Below, one piece after another: positions 59,801-64,000 of a stretch of 64,000 nucleotides of DNA (its first letter is position 1; each line of letters opens with the position of its first letter). Both the position numbers and the translations under genes were made by a program. The notes beneath the pieces are model-generated. The model worked only from the letters and a program-made list of their open reading frames with translations. It ran no database searches and had not been told where the DNA came from. The stretch lies in NCBI GenBank assembly GCA_951213105.1, contig OX578146.1, forward strand, positions 49,011,275-49,075,274. The letters run 5' to 3'. This stretch comes from Amaurobius ferox (taxonomy: Eukaryota > Arthropoda > Arachnida > Araneae > Amaurobiidae).

Positions 59801-59802
59801 AA

Positions 59803-59886
59803 ATAAATTTTCTAAAGATAATTTACAACTAAACCTTAGTATAATAAAATAAATTTTCTAAAGATAATTTACAACTAAACCTTAGT
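59803..59886. repeat. 45-bp tandem duplication next to SINE copy 3
   Basis: aaattttctaaagataattt acaactaaaccttagt occurs twice, ending at 59841 and 59886. The second copy supplies the SINE's left target-site duplication. Confidence 0.85.
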
Positions 59887-60170
59887 GCGGCGCGGTAGCC
59901 CATTGGTTAGCGTGCTGGAGTTGCACTCGGTAGGCCCGGGTTCGATTCCAGTCGCTGCCAAAACTGCCGCCGTGCTCACGCGGAGTATGATCACGTTAAA
60001 CATGTGGGTCCGTAAGTCCTTCCGAGAGGTTGGTGGTAGGGGAAGGAGGGTACGGTCTCTGTGGATGCCTCCCCCATTGGGTTCCGGTCTAAATTGGGTG
60101 GCACTTACCGGCCGTCCAAACAGTTACCTTACACCTTTCTAGTAGGTCGGACGGTCTGGGTCTCAACAAC
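59887..60170 (+). mobile_element. tRNA-derived SINE, copy 3 (youngest)
   Basis: A perfect 14-bp target-site duplication, aactaaaccttagt, flanks it (59873-59886 and 60171-60184). The internal promoter is intact, and the body ends ggtcggacggtctgggtctc plus (CAA)n. The perfect duplication shows it is a recent insertion. An 85-codon open frame across it is a by-product. Confidence 0.96.
59896..59949 (+). promoter_or_regulatory. RNA polymerase III internal promoter of SINE copy 3
   Basis: Box A TAGCCCATTGG (59896-59906) and box B GGTTCGATTCC (59939-59949) sit 32 bp apart, as in tRNA genes. Box B matches the consensus exactly. Confidence 0.85.
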
Positions 60171-60184
60171 AACTAAACCTTAGT

Positions 60185-61247
60185 AAATGAGGCTAAACAA
60201 GTGAGAAAGTGATCTAAATCACAGAATAAATTCAGACTATACATGTACTAATAGGAACCAACAATGTGGCTAGAACTATAATAAACTAATAGTATAACAT
60301 TATCAAATAACATACTAAATTTTAAATTGCAATCAAGAATTCGGTGTAAATTGAATTTCAAGAAATCAGTGCAATCGAATTTATTTTATAGATTTATTGC
60401 AATCAAGAAATCAATGCAATTGAATTTATTTTATAGATTGTGAATGAATTTTAATGATTTCTTTATGTGCAATATATACAAATCTCCTACAACAGAAACT
60501 GGACATAAAATATAAATGAATATTTTTGACTTTGTCCAAATTAATGCAAATTCTGGATTACTGAAGTCTTAGAGCAGTTAATGACTTTTTAAATTTATAC
60601 TTTTCAAGAGTCATGAATAAGTGGAAGCAGAATTTGAGAACATTTAGGGATATTCATTCAAATGTGAGGACATTTTATGTACCCAAATAGTTTTACAATT
60701 TTGGGGGACAAAGATGAAATTCGGGGACATCTGGTCATTTTAAACTATTAGGCCCAATGTAAAGATAAATGTTTGCATTTTATTATTAACAGTAATTAAT
60801 AAATAGAAATAAGCCCTAAATATTCTTGTAGTATTTTATTCAAAAGTATAAGTTAGTTATTACTTATGAACTTTACTTCTTTATATGTCTATTTTGTAAG
60901 GTACTCCTATCCAATCTAATATGTGCCAACCAATTAAGGTTTCTGCAAGATTTTAGGCAATATTTCAACAGTTTCGCCAAACAAAATTGGGAATCACTGA
61001 GTTAAGGACTGTTTTCAGTAGGTTAACATGGGAAAACTGAAACAAGCAGCTTGAGGGAGAATATTATCTTAAGAAAATTCCTAAGAACCTTGTATTGATG
61101 AGGGATTTTTCTCTATTAGCATTGTACAAGTATCTTTTATTAAATGAATTCTTCAATTTTATACAAATAACTGTTTTTATGCCCAGTGAATACTTTTTAT
61201 TTACATAAACCTAATATTTAATATTGTTCTCCTTAGCTGCATTTTAG
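60185..61247. other. MED23 intron 6, last part
   Basis: No element recognised. A short direct repeat (caagaaatca.tgcaattgaatttattttatagatt) occurs at about 60362 and 60404. Confidence 0.5.
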
Positions 61248-61386
61248 ATATCATATTAAATATATGTTTATCGGAGATTCGATAAAGAATGACATTGAAA
61301 GAAGCATAAGGAATCTAAGACCTGCAATTCAGCGCAAATTAAGATTTATCACACATCTTAATATTGAAGAAATGGCTGTAAATTGA
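61248..61386 (+). CDS. MED23: MED23 terminal coding exon (exon g)
   Basis: The coding part is 139 nt. It follows the acceptor ctgcattttag and completes the Leu codon with A. It then reads YHIKYMFIGDSIKNDIERSI and RNLRPAIQRKLRFITHLNIE, ending at TGA (61384-61386). Animal MED23 has YH.KYMF.GDS.K..VE..I.NLRPAL..RLRFITHI at this point, but the vertebrate protein carries an extra Ser/Pro-rich tail that is absent here. No clear AATAAA signal is visible in the few hundred bases after the stop, so the transcript end is not placed. Confidence 0.96.
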
Positions 61387-61934
61387 GATAAATTTAAGAC
61401 TGAAAGAAAGATTATTTATTTTGAGATTATATTATATTTGAAGAAAACAATGTTTTATTTTCGCCATTGCAGATATGTTTTAACGATCAGATTTAAAAAT
61501 CTCATATTTTTATATCATTGCTGTGCATTTGCAGTAATCCATATTTTGTTTTCCTATATGTTTTGTATTCCAAAATCATCTGTATATTTAAAATAGCATG
61601 TATCATTTAATTGTTACAACATAAACATTTGTTTATATTTTCTGTTGGTTTCTTTTCTAGTGTTGTATTGTAAAAATGAATCAGTTGAAAATATTAATAG
61701 CATGTAATTCTGAGATAAACTACTTTCTAATGGCTTATGCAGGGGGGGGGGGGCGGCTGAAAGGGCTACAGTTCCTCTCAGACACATATTTTTACTTTCC
61801 CTATATGTATACTATAATGTATAATGAAAGTATTGTCACAGGGTCAAAAATTCAAATTTTTGATAGAAGAGCCCATTTTAAGCATCTATGAACTGGAATT
61901 GAACATTTTTGAGGTAATGTCTCTGTGTGGTATA
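61387..61934. other. MED23 3' flank
   Basis: It presumably holds the 3' UTR. No AATAAA is seen near the stop. A short palindrome family member (actttccctatatgtatac) lies at 61795. Confidence 0.45.
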
Positions 61935-62102
61935 CAGGGTGTCCCAAAAGCATTGACCTCGGCTTTTATTCTTTAAATATTAATCTTAGACATATATAAT
62001 AAATTACAAAGTTGCATAAAAAAGGGTACAGAATTTTATGAAATTGATTAAAATTTTCAAGTGAGTTAAATTTTAAGAAATACAAAATTTAAATTTTATA
62101 TG

Positions 62103-62127
62103 CCCCCCCCCCCCCCCCCCCCCCCCC
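62103..62127. repeat. poly-C tract
   Basis: Twenty-five consecutive C, a likely site of length error in sequencing. Confidence 0.98.
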
Positions 62128-62430
62128 GTACAAAAACATTTCCAATGAGTAAAATGTGCCCCATACACTAATAAGGTGATGTACAAAATTTCAGCATTTT
62201 ATCATAAAAAGTTCCAGAGATATGAAAAGACAAAAATGCTGATTTAAACCACTTTTTGATGCATCAGCATGGGTTCTCAGAGGGGGAAAAATCATGTCGG
62301 CAGATCGCCTTTCAGGAGTCATACACAAATTATGAAATAAAACAATGATTATATAAATAAATAATAATTTTGCTATTTATTGGTACAAAAATATCTACAC
62401 TGTGTATAAATAATAACTTTACACAAAGAT

Positions 62431-63530
62431 TTCAAAGCTTGTTCAAAATGTTTTCCATCCATGTCAATACAAAGCTGCATTCGCCTGATAACACTTATGT
62501 GCACTTGATTAAGTTCTTGTTCAGTGATGTCATGTTAACCATCTTGAATGCGTTGTTACAACTCTGCTTTATTTAAGGGAGGTGACAGATAAATAGTTGT
62601 GCATAAACGGCCCCATAAATAAAAATCCATAGTCGTTAAATCAGGTGATTTAGAGAGAAATTCAACTGGCCTATGCAAGCCAATCCATTTGTCTTGAAAG
62701 AGCTTGTTCAAAGCTTGTTCAAAATGTTTTCCATCCATGTCAATACAGAGCTGCATTCGCCTGATAACACTTATGTGCACTTGATTAAGTTCTTGTTCAG
62801 TGATGTCATGTTAACCATCTTGAATGCGTTGTTACAACTCTGCTTTATTTAAGGGAGGTGACAGATAAATAGTTGTGCATAAACGGCCCCATAAATAAAA
62901 ATCCATAGTCGTTAAATCAGGTGATTTAGAGAGAAATTCAACTGGCCTATGCAAGCCAATCCATTTGTCTTGAAAGAGCTTGTTCAAAGCTTGTTCAAAA
63001 TGTTTTCCATCCATGTCAATACAGAGCTGCATTCGCCTGATAACACTTATGTGCACTTGATTAAGTTCTTGTTCAGTGATGTCATGTTAACCATCTTGAA
63101 TGCGTTGTTACAACTCTGCTTTATTTAAGGGAGGTGACAGATAAATAGTTGTGCATAAACGGCCCCATAAATAAAAATCCATAGGCGTTAAATCAGGTGA
63201 TTTAGAGGGAAATTCAACTGGCCTATGCAAGCCAATCCATTTGTCTTGAAAGAGCTTGTTCAAAGCATGTTCAAAATGTTTTCCATCCATGTCAATACAG
63301 AGCTGCATTCGCCTGATAACACTTATGTGCACTTGATTAAGTTCTTGTTCAGTGATGTCATGTTAACCATCTTGAATGCGTTGTTACAACTCTGCTTTAT
63401 TTAAGGGAGGTGACAGATAAATAGTTGTGCATAAACGGCCCCATAAATAAAAATCCATAGGCGTTAAATCAGGTGATTTAGAGGGAAATTCAACTGGCCT
63501 ATGCAAGCCAATCCACTTGTCTTGAAACTT
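62431..63530 (-). repeat. 276-bp tandem array of the transposase 3' end
   Basis: Units start with ttcaaagc(t/a)tgttcaaaatg at 62431, 62707, 62983 and 63259, exactly 276 bp apart. Each encodes on the minus strand LFQDKWIGLHRPVEF, KSPDLT(P/T)MDFYLWG, LSPPLNKAEL and the tail VIRRMQLCIDMDGKHFE. The unit length is 92 codons. The two units nearest the transposon end share three differences (LSKSPDLTTM) that the two near the parent gene lack. Confidence 0.96.
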
Positions 63531-64000
63531 GTTATTTAACCAGTGTTTCACAACTGTAGTATGGTGAGCTGGAGATCCGTCCTGTTGAAACCATACATGT
63601 GGAAGTATTGTTAGGGGCAGTTCATTCATAAAATCAGGAATAACCACATTCAGAATCTCATTAACATATCTGTCACCCGCCAATGTACCATCATACAGTA
63701 TGGGTCCAAGCAAACGGTTTCTGATACTACACCATGCATTCATAGAAAATTGCTTCTGATGATGAATATTACGTACCACGAATGGATTTGTGTCAGACCA
63801 GAAGTGCTCATTTTGAGGATTTATGCATCCATCTTGTTTAAAATAGCATTTGTCAGTCCAAATTACGTTTCTCAGAAAAGAGGGATTTGTATCTTCCTGA
63901 TTTAGAGCCCAATTACAAAAATTTAGACAATGTTGATAATCTGTTGGCTCCTGTCCTTGCACACCATGAATGTTAAACGGATGCCATTTATTCCGTCTCA
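63384..64000 (-). pseudogene. Tc1/mariner-superfamily transposase (DDE_3 type), partial
   Basis: The frame is open to the window edge (WHPFNIHGVQGQEPTDY upstream), so the N-terminus is outside. Visible are FCNWAL, NVIWTDKCYFKQDGCINPQN (first Asp), WFQQDGSPAHHTTVV (second Asp), KWIGLHRPVEFPSKSPDLTP and MDFYLWGRL (third acidic position). The family is that of arthropod transposases with HPYK..LVQ.L and NSH.WA..NPH.. motifs. A TAA at 63381-63383 interrupts the frame after LNKAEL. In-frame homology continues past it to GKHFE, with a second stop seven codons on. It is therefore a pseudogene, unless the stops postdate a functional shorter form. Confidence 0.85.

Larger units (their letters stand above)
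15823..61386 (+). other. MED23: MED23 gene, 3' part (seven exons, C-terminal 309 codons plus stop)
   Basis: MED23 is a tail-module subunit of Mediator, the nuclear complex that links transcription activators to RNA polymerase II. Seven plus-strand segments translate into a protein colinear with the C-terminal quarter of animal MED23, from the GSLKD..RP.GW block to the RFITH block near the stop. All six introns are GT-AG, and exon phases agree at each joint. The coding pieces sum to 929 nt, which with one base from an upstream exon makes exactly 310 codons. The animal protein is about 1370 residues, so three quarters of it is missing upstream. Introns 3, 4 and 6 are packed with transposons on both strands. 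No disabling mutation is visible in the exons. Confidence 0.95.
61935..64000 (-). mobile_element. Tc1/mariner-superfamily transposon, runs off the window
   Basis: The inner end tacagggtgtcccaaaagca at 61932 looks like the terminal repeat. Untranslated sequence, a 25-base C run (62103-62127), a four-unit tandem array and the transposase frame follow. The other end lies beyond 64000. Confidence 0.75.

Noticed and set aside
62431..63530. CRISPR-like array
   Set aside because: The 276-bp units are contiguous without spacers and are fragments of a eukaryotic transposase gene.

Overview
This is an AT-rich, repeat-laden piece of animal nuclear DNA. It has long introns with GT-AG splice sites, a tRNA-derived SINE, Tc1/mariner, pogo/Tigger and hAT transposons, Helitron-like elements, a LINE and a Ty1/copia relic. 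I see no bacterial features. The mix and the form of the one host gene fit an arthropod, perhaps an arachnid, but I cannot fix the species from sequence alone.

The host gene is MED23 (Mediator complex subunit 23), on the plus strand. Seven exons between 15823 and 61386 join in frame across six GT-AG introns. They encode the last 309 residues or so and the stop codon. The six introns measure about 7.4 kb, 1.65 kb, 14.8 kb, 14.0 kb, 84 bp and 6.7 kb. Upstream exons were not found in 1-15822; the previous exon should end in one base of a Gly codon and probably lies outside the window. Almost everything else is transposon sequence in or beside these introns.

Layout. 1-15800: a hammerhead-like motif at the left edge, a Tc1 relic (3119-3960), a non-autonomous pogo-like element (about 4395-4752), a foldback element (arms at 2448 and 5795-10743) split by a 4.6-kb Helitron-like insertion (6062-10648), a MITE with long inverted repeats (10966-11683), a hairpin and tandem repeats (12.0-13.5 kb). 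15.8-25.3 kb: MED23 exons a-c and a 1.2-kb tandem duplication (17784-20190). 25.3-40.0 kb (intron 3): a 1.25-kb repeat, a second foldback element holding a pogo-like element with a 159-bp tandem array, a decayed LINE (32576-34710), an unidentified terminal-exon-like ORF (34766-35051), a SINE, and a complete hAT copy with target-site duplication (36051-38695) that carries an exon-like ORF upstream of its transposase. 40.0-54.3 kb (intron 4): Helitron-like pieces, a copia relic, the inverted partner of the 1.25-kb repeat, a Tigger element (49959-52680) holding a SINE, and an abutting mariner (52697-54008). 54.3-61.4 kb: the last MED23 exons, an orphan exon-like ORF (56733-56877), an intronic hairpin and a young SINE. 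61.9-64.0 kb: a minus-strand Tc1/mariner-superfamily transposon whose C-terminal coding end is repeated in a four-unit 276-bp array.

The most interesting items are the hAT element with an apparently captured exon separated from its transposase by a 90-bp intron-like gap, the 276-bp array that repeats a catalytic motif in frame, two unexplained exon-like ORFs inside MED23 introns, and the inverted repeats that flank MED23 exon d.
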